64,000 nucleotides of DNA from Marsupella aquatica (taxonomy: Eukaryota; Marchantiophyta). The notes under the pieces are model-generated. The model had not been told where the DNA came from and did not search any database. It saw nothing but the letters and a program-made list of their open reading frames with translations. The position numbers and the translations under genes are program-made. The stretch spans positions 18,290,001 to 18,354,000 of the forward strand of contig OZ316895.1 in the NCBI GenBank assembly GCA_973895155.1, written 5' to 3'. Shown here one piece after another: positions 46,292 through 57,134 of this stretch. The stretch's first letter is position 1, and each line of letters begins with the position of its first letter.

Positions 46292-49200
46292 TTGGAATGT
46301 CGCAGAGCCACAACATTTTCAAAGAAACAAAAGGAGTACGCAAGAAGGGTGACCAGCACTATCTCTGGGCCTGTGCGTCGGAGTGACAGGTTGAGCAAGA
46401 AGGTCGTACCTACAATGGCAGAATGTGGAGATGACATTGATGCTGCACAGGTGGGTGCAGACACTAGACAAGAAGATGCAGATGATGAGTATTTTCCAGA
46501 GGAAATGGATGAGGATGGGGGTTATGAAGATGAATACATTGCAGAGCAGCCCCAAAAGAAACAGGTAAGTAGTTTTCCCAACAAGGTTTTGAGTTAAAAA
46601 CTCTTGTTTAGAGGTTTCATATGTTCAGTACTACACATATGTACCTTGATTAGTTCCTGACATTGTAGTTGGTGATGTGATGCAGCGTCCTGCCAGTTCT
46701 ATTTTGCCTTTGAAGCCTGTGCATGCACCATACCAGCAGGGGGGCTGACCTCTGATCAAGGTTGGCGAGGTGGTAGTAGTGGTAGATCCCAGGCTGGTGC
46801 CCAATACTATGGCAGGGGGCAAGCTCTAGGTTATGCCCGTGGTAGAGGCAGAGCAGGTCCAAACCCACAATCTCGTGGGTATGGACGTCCACCTCAACCA
46901 TGGGGATGTGAGTATATATCTATATGCCAGTTCTTTGTGAAGGCATGGCACTCCTGAATTTCAGACTGCATATCAATTTTTGACATTGTTTGGGATGTAT
47001 TGGATTCAGACAACATGAAATTCTGTCCACCTGCCATTGCATGCAGATTCTGCCCAACCTGATTGGGCAAATGCTAGTAATGATCAATTCCAATGTCCAC
47101 AAGGACAGACATGGGTTGAACCAGGTTGGGAGGATGGTGGTGGGTCGTGGAATGAACAAGGTTGGGAAGGTGGTGAAGGTAATTGGCAGGGATATCAAAA
47201 TACAGTACCTACAAACGCTGGAAGAGGGGCAGGTAATGTCTGATCTTGTCAACAATGGAAGAACTCATTATATCTGGAGTCCATTCACGTGGGGGGGATT
47301 CTGCACATGTATAATGATAGAAAATGTATGTGTGCAGGTTGGACAGTCGAACCATCGACTCAAGTATTCACTAATGCCCCTATGCAGATGCAGCACGGAA
47401 GGGGGACAGGTATGTCGGTGAATGTTCAGTTGTTTTTCTACAGTTTGTACTTAGTTTTCAGTACATATGTTTGCACACACATACCTAGAAAGTGACATCA
47501 TCCGGCCCCTGTACTAGGTTGGACAGGTGGTCCAGGGTCGCAACAATTTCAGAGTGCAGTCCCTGCACAGGCATCTACAGGCAGAGCTATAGGTATGTAT
47601 GTTTGAAGAATTTTTCTTGAAGTGAAGCATTGAATGTTGCCGTCATCCATTCTGCTATATGTAGTTCTCAAGCATGAATGGCATTGTATTTTCCCAGGTG
47701 GCTTCAGAACCCCAGGTAGGATGAATGAAGGGGTGGCCAATACAACGCCCAGTACTACCGAGAGCAGTGCACGAGGGGAGGTGACAAAGAAAGGGAACGT
47801 AAAGTTGAATGAGAGACAATGGGTGGATGCTGAGTGTCCTCGCAAGAACCGATGGCATGCTGATTTGAAAGCTGAAGTATTGCGTTGGTTAGATGTGAGT
47901 GTTATTAATTTTAAAAAACAACATCCAAAAGATTGGAAGACTGTATGTGAAAATGTTGCTGCCAAATGGAATTATGTGGGCAGTGATGATGGTGTGGACA
48001 TAGGTTGCCTAGAGAGTATAGCAGGTAAAATCATCAAGCAAGAGAGGTGGAGAATGCATAAGGCTTGGAAGGAAGGTGGGGAGAAGCCAGATATGCCTCC
48101 ACCAGCCAGTTGTGATGATAAAGTGTGGGCAAGGTTAGTAGCTTATTTTGTAACAGATGCTTCAAAAAAGAAGAGTTCACAGATGACCGAGGCCAGGTTG
48201 AGTGTTCAGAACCCTAATCTGACAGGAAGGACCGGCACTACACCGACAGCTAAACATTTGGTAAGAATGAATGGCCTAGCTATGTAATTTATGCTACACT
48301 ATGTACTGTTTTTTAGTGTAAACCCATACATGTAAACTTTGTTTTTTAGTGTACGTTCCCTGAATATTGATCGATAACTTGTGTTTGCCATGCATGTGCA
48401 GAAAGCCCAATTGGGGCAAAGCCCTTCAAAAGAAGAGTTGAGGCTGAAATTGTGAACACCCGGGCTCAAGAGGGTGCATCTGAATCCTCCAAGCATGTAA
48501 GTTATATGAGTTCTGATTGGTAATTGAATGACCTGCGTTGAATTTCAGGTGTACACTGTATATAACATTGATTGTGCATATATTGCCCAACATTTCATAT
48601 GGAGTGATTGAACCTATACCCCTGTGTCATGTAGGGAGGTGGATCTTCACTTACAGAGATAAGTGGTCGTTTGAAGGCTGTCGAAACATGTCTTCCAGAG
48701 ATCAATGAACGTTTGAATTCATTGACTGACTTGTTCCATGTGAACTTCAAGACATTAATGGAAGCTGTTGTGTCGGTGAGAGATAAAATTGATTCCAATT
48801 CTGCAGGAGTTCCACCATCACCACTTGAGGTGGCAAAGTCGATGCACTCTTCTGGCATGCCAACGACATGTAGGCTTGAAGGTAAGGCCTTTACAACTGT
48901 GTGGGATATGATTATTAAATGTATAGTTTGAATTGACATTGTTTGTTGAATGTGTTATTTTCAGTAACATATATTGTGGTTGTTGTGTCCATAGAGAATA
49001 AGACAGGTGCTACAGAGAAGAAGTATGAGAACCTGGAAAATACTCGCTGTAATTTAGAGGCAACAAAGTTGCAGTCTGTACAAGCTACTTGTTTGACAGA
49101 GGGCAGTCAACCATGTTTGGATGAGGATGACATTGGCAAGGGAGTGGATGATATCAATGTTGGGGCAAATGAGGATATCAGCAAGCATGACAATGATACC

Positions 49201-49401
49201 ATTGAGCCAGATTCATGCTATGTAGATCTTGACTCCATTGCAGAGATAAATGATTTGCAGAATGTATCATTCTCAATGACAGGTGTGCCTATTGTTGAGA
49301 TAAATCCAACCAAAGAGTTAGTTGGTATGACACTCCCAGGTGATGAACCTGCTACTGTGACAGTCCTAACAGAGGAACCTACTGACACTAGTACATATTA
49401 A
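46292..49401 (+). CDS. CACTA second gene, TNP1/Transposase_24-like
   Basis: A multi-exon gene read from GT-AG borders: acidic exon 46292-46564; an Arg-Gly-rich exon from about 46686; short exons near 47043-47233, 47340-47410 and 47519-47592 that each begin with Gly-Trp-like sequence and end with Gly; the main exon 47698-48258 with a DUF-like helical region (NRWHADLKAEVLRWLD ... RWRMHKAWKEGG) resembling plant Transposase_24; then exons near 48400-48500, 48634-48880 and 48993-49401. In En/Spm elements the second product binds subterminal repeats and assists the transposase. Exon limits are approximate, and a G-run near 46738 may shift the frame. Confidence 0.6.
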
Positions 49402-49716
49402 GCTGATTTCCGATGCTCAATTTTTGCGAACAATCGGCGTCCGATTCTTTTAGCATCGGAAATTCCGATTATCAAAAAATGGCAATATGCCATACTCTCG
49501 GCTTCGGATATCTTCATTTCCGATATAATTGACAACGGAACCTTTTCGATGCGTTAAAAAACGGATCATATTCGTTAGAAAACACATCGGATCCCTCAAC
49601 AGAAACTTTGATTGATATGTCCGATGTTTTTTGTAACAAAAATGATGTGCGTTACAATATTGATCGGAAACTTTCCGTAGTTAATAATAACGGATATTAT
49701 ATCCGATTGTGCTAAC

Positions 49717-49896
49717 ATGGCAAAGTCCGATGTTGGGAGAATGGGAAAGTCCGATGCTGGGAGTATGGGAAAGTCCGATGCTAGAAGAATGGGAAAGTCC
49801 GATGCTGGAAGAATGGGAAAGTCCGATGCTGGGAGTATGGGAAAGTCCGATGCTAGAAGAATGGGAAAGTCCGATGCTGGGAGTATGGGAAAGTCT
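49717..49896 (+). repeat. 24-bp tandem array, left arm
   Basis: Seven and a half units of ATGGGAAAGTCCGATGCT plus six variable bases. In one frame it reads as an eight-residue repeat starting MGKSDA, but it has an inverted partner at 50739-50870, so it is better seen as DNA structure. Confidence 0.9.
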
Positions 49897-50738
49897 GGTT
49901 ATGACAAAAAGAAAATTTTTGATTGTGTTATAATGAAAAGTTTTGATGTGTTAGATGGGGTATGTGGTTGCACCGACATACTCTTCCCAAAAGATGCAAT
50001 CATTCTTGCATGCATGAATAACTTCATACTTGAGGCAAATGGACTTGAGTGTTGTTTTTGCCTCATTCCAAGACCTAACATATTGTTCCCTTACGGAAAT
50101 ATGTGCTCAACATGCCAAGTCCAAAATACATCATCTAGAAGGAGGTTGCTTGTCCCATGTAGTCTTTGTTGCAAGTCCAACAACAACATAGTTGATAAAA
50201 GATGAGACAATTAGGAGCCATTGACGCTGAGGCTTTGGAAGGACCAAAATATCATCCATAACTAATAAGCCATAATTATCCCATATCAAATCTAATGAAG
50301 GAGGGCTTTACTATCGATGAATGACCCCTGCCAGATTTCTATTGGTTTCTCCTAGGGGAATGTAATAGGGTAACTAGAATAGGTCACTTGATGCAAAGAT
50401 CTAATCTCATGATAGAGAAAAATGGATCAAGAATGGGTCCAAATTATGGGTCTTAGTAAACTCACAAGTGTATAAAATCCCCAAACACTCTAAGTCAAAC
50501 AACAGTGCTAAGCTTGCATGTACAATGTAAGGAATAAGAACCACAAAGTTAAGCTCATGTTGGAGGAATAGCAATTGGGATGGGTGACCAATTAGTTGAG
50601 AAAATTTGAAGAGTTCACATGTCAAGGGAGATGGGCACCTAGCTCATAGTTCCAAATGAAAGTAGAAATCCAATTAAAGGAAGAGATGGGTGACCTGAGC
50701 ATGTCGCGTCCGCTGACATGCATATCCCATTTTGATTG

Positions 50739-50870
50739 CTTCGGACTTTCCCATTCTCCTAGCATCGGACTTTCCCATTCTCTCACCATCGGACTTTCCC
50801 ATTCTCCTAGCATCGGACTTTCCCATTCTCCCACCATCGGACTTTCCCATTCTCCCACCATCGGACTTTC
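50739..50870 (-). repeat. 24-bp tandem array, right arm (inverted)
   Basis: About 5.5 units of ATCGGACTTTCCCATTCTCC, the complement of the left array. Together with flanking CGGAT/ATCCG-rich sequence (49404-49700 and 50880-51000) this suggests a foldback element of about 1.6 kb inserted in the CACTA element. 49900-50735 holds no gene. Confidence 0.85.
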
Positions 50871-51036
50871 CGATAGAAGTCTGATTGTCGATATCCGATA
50901 CTATTAAAATGGCATGTTGCGATGCTAGTAGTATCGGATATATGGTTTTTCAAATTTTATTTTACAAAGGCGTTCGATGTGGAGAGAATCGGAAAAAGGA
51001 GGTAAAATGTACTAGTGTGAGCCTAGCTTCACTACT

Positions 51037-51288
51037 GTGAAGAGAGGAAACATGCGCACACGAAGCAAGTCTGCTAGTGGGAGCAGAGCCACGTCAAAGG
51101 TTTCATACAAACCTCCAAGAACGGTGCTGGCAGAAAGATCTAAGGTGGAAGTGGGGAAAGCACCTAATGCTGAGGGACAAAGTGGCTTGTTAGTTGTTGA
51201 TGAGAGTGGAACACGAGTAGGATTTGGCAGAGTGCAGGTTGGTTCCACAATGTTCCATGGCAAGAGGATTCCCCAGGTTATTCAGTAG
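51037..51288 (+). CDS. Possible last exon of the CACTA second gene
   Basis: An 83-codon frame, basic and Ser/Arg-rich (MRTRSKSASGSRATSK), ending at 51288. It could be the C-terminal exon of the second CACTA gene, displaced by the foldback sequence at 49404-51000. No domain is visible. Confidence 0.3.
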   Translation: MKRGNMRTRSKSASGSRATSKVSYKPPRTVLAERSKVEVGKAPNAEGQSGLLVVDESGTRVGFGRVQVGSTMFHGKRIPQVIQ

Positions 51289-52260
51289 TGTTAGTCACAT
51301 TACTAGTGAAACCTAAAGCTGTCCTTCCCATTCCAAACACAAATGATGATCCTCCTCAAAAGACACTTGGAGATGCTGCAGGTTCTTTGGTATTATGGCC
51401 AAACAAGTTCATAGAGGATCCATAACAATGTCATGCCATTATTTGTTTGTAGTGTGAGTCATGTTATGTAGATTTTAGATGTCAAGAAGCAGTACAAGAA
51501 TCATGTCCTCTTGGACATTCATAGTATCATGCATGTGCTTTCAATTATCTCATCCTGCAGTCATCAATTATGAGTTCCTGTTTTGTCTGAATTACATTGA
51601 TCACATTGTAAACTATTCCATTGGAATTCAAATGATCTTCATTTTTTAGCAAGATTGTGATTGTGTTTAATTCTTATGAATGTTTTATGTAGGATCTGCT
51701 TATATGATGCTTTGTTTCATGTGGATGTCATTCATGCTATGTTCATTTCTTGTATTAAATGTGTTATATTTCTAAAGTTAGAACATCAGGTTTCTATGTA
51801 TTGTAATGTCGAGTGCTCTCTCTCCTTATGAACTGTCCCTCTGTGTTCATTAGTCATGGTTCACATGCAAGTTATAACCATGACTAATGAACACAGATGT
51901 CCCAAATGGTTATGTTGTGTGATGCAGGCCAGGGTCTCCATTGGTCTCTCCTGTGACACTAAATGGTCACACGCTAGTCGTTGTTGAATGCGGGTAAGTC
52001 ATGTATGTGACTTACGATGTGACTCGCTGAAGTCATATTGCAGTCACGTCGAAACAAGGCTAGACTCCACAATAAAGTCACAGATCAGTCACAAATGGGT
52101 ATCAAGCAAGTTGCAAAGCCCAGTATCAATAGTGACTTCCATTTTTTGGTCTCAACTTTTGCAACTCCAAGGGTCACAGCGTGGGTCAAGTCACGTTGAG
52201 TCACAATGAAGTCACATGAGCCAAAATGAGTCACATATTGCGGTCTCAGTTCACCTCGGA
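51289..52260. repeat. CACTA right noncoding region with subterminal repeats
   Basis: From about 51950 to 52240 AGTCACA/AGTCACG and the complement TGTGACT occur more than ten times, the expected right-end counterpart of the left TGACT motifs. 51289-51950 is AT-rich without a gene. Confidence 0.7.
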
Positions 52261-52274
52261 TTCTTCTAGTGCTT

Positions 52275-53284
52275 TTCTACTAAAATTGCAAGAATACGTG
52301 GTGCTGACGCTGCAACGAGAGAGCTTTGTTTAGCATTCGTGGACAAAATCAAAGGTACTATGGATTGCTTTGGAGATCTCCAAGCTTGTGCCGCCCAATG
52401 GTGTTGGTCTGACAAACGTGAACGGCTGAAGAGCTTCACCTTGTCCAATGCACGTATGTATCAGCTGATTCGACCCAAAGGCTCTGATTCTCTCAGGCTC
52501 AACGGGTTTTGGAGCATTTCTTTTTCTGACCTCGAATGGAACAATTTCTGGAATGCTCTATGGTCATCTGATTTACCGTTAAAAGGCCGCTTATTCCTTT
52601 GGAGATTAGCTGCTCAAGGGTTATTCACTGGAACACAAGCTAGAAAGATTGGTAAAGGAGATGGAAGCTGCCTACTGTGCACCAATGTTCTTGAAACAAT
52701 TCCTCATCTTTTCTTCACATGTCCCTTCGCTAAGAGGTGTTGGCAGCTAGCTGGGTGGATTTTTCCGGGAGCCACTTCTTGGAGACATTTGAATTTATTC
52801 TCTATCTTGGAAGACACTGGATGCACCAAAATTGAGAGAACCATTCGGGTCTTTGTGGTTTACCACGTGCTGTGGACTCTCTGGCTGGCACGGAATGAGC
52901 AGTTTTTTAATCGTGTCAATAGTAGAAGGTTTAATCTGAATCTACTCCTTTCAGATATGTTAGACTCCTTGCATGGCCTCTGTGAAGCCTCGGGTCCCAG
53001 TAGAAAACATACTAGATTACTGCGAGTCAAAGAATTAGTCCGTCAGGAACGTCTTAGGTGGGTTACTCGTCTAGATGCATGGCTTTTTAGTTGAAGCAAT
53101 ACTTGTTTATGCATTCTACTTTAGTTGGCTAGGAACACTTCTTTGTGCCTTTGCACTTAGGTGCTCATTATGGCCTCACCTGGGTCACACTATGCTACCC
53201 ACGCTTTTGTTGCCCTGTTGGGCCCCCCTTCCCGTGGGTTTTTGCGGGTTTCATTTTTATTTCCAATAATAATAATAATAATAA
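52275..53284 (+). mobile_element. L1-type LINE, part after the CACTA insertion
   Basis: Continues ORF2 to a stop at 53094. The zf-RVT region is clear: FWNALWSSDLPLKGRLFLWR, then CLLCTNVLETIPHLFFTCPF, with the C-x2-C and H...C spacing of that domain. A short 3' untranslated part follows and the tail is (AAT)n at 53265-53283. A target duplication matching the 38891 side was not recognisable, so a small deletion may have accompanied insertion. Confidence 0.82.
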
Positions 53285-55677
53285 AGCAGAAAGGGTTCCG
53301 TGAACCTCAATCTACTATAATATTACCGTTGGAAAGTGACCGCTGGAACCACAACAGTGTCGGTAGTTGTGGATAGTGCCAGGCCCTATTATACAACATA
53401 CCTTCAAATGTATCTGAAAACCGTCTTCACGTAGCTACGGGAAGTACTGTCGATACTATTGTCTATAAATTTGCAAATTTTGTGTAGGTGTCCACAAGCC
53501 AACTTTAGTAGCGCTAGTATTCAAATGAATCATGAAATCGGAGTCCAATGACAACAAACATGAATGCATGAACCCATTAATTCAGCGAATATTCCAATAA
53601 ATTACAATAGCGTCTGGCGCTATTAAAATGCACATCAATTGAACAGAATTTGTTGAAATAAAAGTAAAAATAACTCCAAACGAGTATGTGTCAAACACTT
53701 GTCAAGGAACTTAAGCGGCTTTTCTCCCCAAAAGACTACCTAATACCTGCTCCATATCATACCAGGGTCACAAAGGATTGACAAAACTTCTGAAATGTGC
53801 CTACAATGTCTAATTACTCCATACATAAGTAGTTTTAACTCTCCACTTCTAGAGAGGTAGTCCCCTTGACTACTTTTGTACTCACACCCTTCCTCTCTCC
53901 TCTACTCCAAGGATCAGCAAGGGGGATCTCCGCTCCAAGCTATCACCTTAGAGGAGATTCTCACATAAACACCCAAGAACCAAAGTACTTTCCTCTTCAA
54001 GCTTAAGTCTCCTCGAGACCCTCAAAGTAGTGTTACCCCTCAACCTTGCCCCCTGGCCTTGGTTTGGGTCCACACATCCCCCTTTGAGCTCTAGAGAAGG
54101 CTCCTCTATCTAAGGACTCTTCCTCTTGTTCTTACTTCTTGTTAACACCACACACCAAGCAAAATACTTTCCACCCTCAAGCTATAATCCTTTCTAAGTC
54201 TCAAAGTAGTGCTCTACCTTAACCTTGCCTCCTTGGCCTTGGTTTTGTACTAGCACATCCCCTTCAATTACATCATAGCATGGACTCTTCTCTTGCTCTC
54301 ATATACTTCAAATGCACTCACACTTAATGGTCACAATGAAGATTGACAAGTCTCCTTTTATTGCATCACCTTTACAACAAAAGTTCACTACACATTCTCC
54401 ACACTAAGCATGGACCACCTCTCCCTTCTCAAGCTTAGCCCTACCTTGGCAAGGTAGAGATTCCACTTAAGAGATGAGACTCCCGGTCCCTAACAAATGA
54501 AAACTTCCTCCTTATATACTATTCTCCTTCCACACCACACCAAAGACAACCCACCAAGGACCAAGGACCAAGGACCAAAATAGCCCACCAAGGACCAAGG
54601 ACCAAAGTAGAGGACCAAGGACCAAGGACCAAGGACCAAGGTAGCCCACCAAGGACCAAGGACCAAAGTAGCCCACCAAGGACCAAGGACCAAAGTGGAG
54701 GACCAAGGACCAAGGTCCAATCACCAAAGTCCTCATAACTACCAAAGTCACACTACAACAAAAGTCCAACTAACTACCACTCCCACTCAAGCTCCTTCAC
54801 CTTGTGATTGCCTGGTCTATTCAAACATCTCCTAGCCGCCCTTGTGCTTGACTTATTCCTGCCTTGTGGTAGCCTCGTCGAAGCGTTTTTACACTTAGTC
54901 GGATTTTGTTATTTTGGAAAAAATATAATTCCCCGGCCCATATTGTACCCACCGCCAAAATCACCCATAAGGCCAAAAGGACTTTTGAGTAGATCCATAG
55001 ATTCTCTGGACATAGGGCTATGTCTTGATTTACTAAGATCTAAACAAAACCCTATAACCAATTTTCTAAAATTATGTAAAGAGGGTTAATTCTTATGTTT
55101 TCCAAAATTCTTCTCAACTTTGAGATGCTCCCAAAAAGTAACCAAAGGTAACCAAGTTCTCCCACAAGTTTCCAGGGATAGAGTGGACCATATTTAACCT
55201 ACTTTGAAACTTGGAACCCCTACCTTTTCCCATCAGCTATTTTTCCCGAGACCCGCTATTTGGTAACTTTAAGTTTTGCCAAAATACTTACAACTCCTAG
55301 GTTAAGACCCCACTTGACTTTGTGACTTTTATGTGTGGTCTAGGGACTACCTAGCACCTATAGGGTGAGTCTTAGCAAAACTTATCACTCAAAAGTATCG
55401 GTCATGCCTTCGGCCCGACTTGCCGACTACCATAACTTTTTTCCGCCCTTACCAAATATCTTACTCAACTCTTGATACTTCTTAGAGAAACACGTCCTCT
55501 CCCTCAATTTATTTCCCTACTCTACTTCCTTAGTTATTAAGTTACCCTAAACCTAACAACTCCGCTAATCACTAAAACTATGTAATTACTACTCCTTGAA
55601 AGCAAAAAACTGATGCATTTCCTACTCAAGCCTCCATTGAGCCATTCCACAGTATGACTTGTGATTCCTTTAATTAA
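53285..55677. other. Noncoding transposon sequence plus a palindrome-free block
   Basis: Weak or half palindromes at 53374-53388 and about 53508, and a good one at 53608-53622 (TAGCGTCTGGCGCTA), show that the first 350 bp belong to the transposon. From about 53700 to 55600 there is CT-rich sequence without palindromes, possibly another insertion; its ends could not be set. No gene seen. Confidence 0.5.
54538..54722 (+). repeat. AAGGACC tandem array
   Basis: Irregular repeats of CCAAGGACCAAAGTAG / CCCACCAAGGACCAAGG over about 185 bp. Three overlapping minus-strand frames through it (SLVLGPW-type repeats) are products of the array. Confidence 0.9.
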
Positions 55678-55769
55678 TAGCGCCCAACGCTATCAAAAAA
55701 AATTTAAAGATAAGCCATGTCACGACAGTGTTAAGGACACTTTGTTTCTCATAATAGCGCCAAACGCTA
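55678..55769. repeat. Two palindromes 3' of gene A copy 2
   Basis: TAGCGCCCAACGCTA at 55678-55692 and TAGCGCCAAACGCTA at 55755-55769. Confidence 0.9.
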
Positions 55770-56094
55770 CTAAAAACATTGACAACAAATGAGTGTTTAC
55801 GACAATTTCAAAGAAATCGATCAGGTTTGCATTCAGAAATACAATGCAAACACGGGAGTAGAACCGGAAATTAAAGCTTGGTATTTTGAATTCAAAAGCA
55901 TTGACACCGATGTAAAAACAAACAGCTGTGTCGTTCATGTACAAAATGTTACAGTGCACTAGAAATCCGACATACAATGAAGGAATGGTATGCGTTTTCT
56001 ATCGGAAAAAAACATGTGGAAACAAATCCTATCAACCTCGATGGATCCTCCAAGTCTCTCCAGCACTCGAACGATACGCTCTGACAACAGGAAA

Positions 56095-56523
56095 TCAGTC
56101 TTCCCACCAACTTGGCTTGTACGCATCGGAGTAGTCATTCGAGTCGCTCGATCCATACCATGCAAATCCTCGCCTGCTCAATGATGAGTCCCCGCTTGAA
56201 GAACGATCACTCTCAGTGGATGAAGAAGGCTCGGAGATACCCGTGCAGATACTGTCCGCTCTCGGACGGCCGAGTGAAGCAAGGGCAATATCCCTAGCGG
56301 GAACAGAAGTCGGGCCGCTCGGATTTTGCCAACTGGATCCTTCGCCGCGGCCCGCAGGTGGGGCATTCTTCGTCTTTGAGATGAGTTTGCCCTTCTTCGA
56401 GATTGGAATAGTCGTCCTATCGGCATTCCGCTGAGGCGGTAAGCTATTTGATGCGGGGGTCTCCCAATTGGTTTTGCTCGTGACAGGTGCCTCCTCCTTT
56501 GCCTTCCCTCATGGAGGTGCCAT
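56095..56523 (-). pseudogene. Gene A: short acidic Ser-rich transposon protein, copy 2
   Basis: A 142-codon frame without intron from ATG at 521-523 of the 56 kb block to TGA at 56095-56097. It opens MAPP followed at once by TGA where copy 1 has CGA (Arg), then continues through KAKEEAPVTSK, a basic ISKKGKLISKTK, a Ser/Glu-rich stretch and the shared end SDSNDYSDAYKPSWWED. That one stop is the only damage seen. It reads away from transposase IV, about 780 bp apart, the same divergent arrangement as copy 1. Function unknown; conservation of both ends in two separate transposons supports a real protein. Confidence 0.65.
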
Positions 56524-56527
56524 TGAA

Positions 56528-56650
56528 AGTGAGGACAAGGACGAGAACAAGAAGCGCGAACAAGAATGCGAACGAGGACAAGAGCGCAAACTAGGACAAG
56601 AATGAGAAACAAGGACGAGAACGAGAACAAGAACAAGAACACACACAAAA
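56528..56650 (+). repeat. Purine-rich GARNAC hexamer repeat
   Basis: GAGGACAAGGACGAGAACAA-type units for about 120 bp just upstream of gene A copy 2. Open frames on both strands through it are low complexity. Confidence 0.75.
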
Positions 56651-56990
56651 GTGAAGTAGAACCACTGGGCCCGAAAGTGAGAGTGAGAACCACGCACCCG
56701 AAAGATGAGCCACAACTGCGACTTAGTGAAGAATGGCTTGACAATGAGGACATTGGAGGAGAACGACGAGATATAAAGAGAATTTGCACTTGGTCCCGGG
56801 TACCCACTTCGAAGAGGACCCTCTGAGAGCACTTTTGGAGACGCTTCCTTTTTGACACATCTGGACCCGGGCGGATCGGATTCACGAAGATCCAGTGGAG
56901 ATCTTCAAGCGTGCCAACTTAATGACTCGTACTGTATCGCGTTAACATACTTTTCCTTCCATTGAATGTTTTCAAGTCCATTGAAATAGG

Positions 56991-57134
56991 TAGCGCTAGG
57001 TGCTATTATTAATTGCCATCGTACTCCTCACCCAAGAATGTTTGCACCCAGAGGTAGCGCCAGGCGCTATTATTATTGGCATTCGTAGTCCTCACCCAAG
57101 AGTGTTTTACACTTAGAGGTAGCGCCAGGCGCTA
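56991..57134. promoter_or_regulatory. Divergent spacer with three palindromes between gene A and transposase IV
   Basis: Sites at 56991-57005 (TAGCGCTAGGTGCTA), 57055-57069 and 57120-57134 (both TAGCGCCAGGCGCTA), spaced 64-65 bp. The last two sit in a near-duplicate about 65 bp long (CTCACCCAAGA...AGAGGTAGCGCC). They lie 170-320 bp upstream of the transposase IV start, so they could act on either promoter. Confidence 0.7.

Larger units (their letters stand above)
39520..52271 (+). mobile_element. CACTA (En/Spm) transposon, 12.75 kb, both ends present
   Basis: The left end CACTAGAAGAAAACGTCCCC (39520) and the reversed right end CACTAGAAGAATCCGAGGTG (52271) share the first 11 bases exactly and TGAGACC slightly further in. 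The 3-bp duplication is CTT (39517-39519 and 52272-52274). It splits the LINE ORF2, whose two halves lie on either side. Inside are a TNP2-type transposase gene and a second TNP1-type gene, both on the plus strand, with subterminal TGACT/AGTCA repeats at both ends. It holds none of the ParB-MTase palindromes. Confidence 0.92.

Noticed and set aside
49717-49896. Eight-residue repeat protein starting MGKSDA
   Set aside because: The inverted array at 50739-50870 shows that the repeat is conserved as DNA in both directions; the frame continues into unrelated sequence without domain support.
54490-54769. Hydrophobic SLVLGPW repeat proteins on the minus strand
   Set aside because: Three overlapping frames all arise from the AAGGACC array.
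56178-56885. 235-codon minus-strand frame over gene A
   Set aside because: The reading matching copy 1 (ending SDAYKPSWWED) is in another phase; this long frame crosses the purine repeat and has no homologue.
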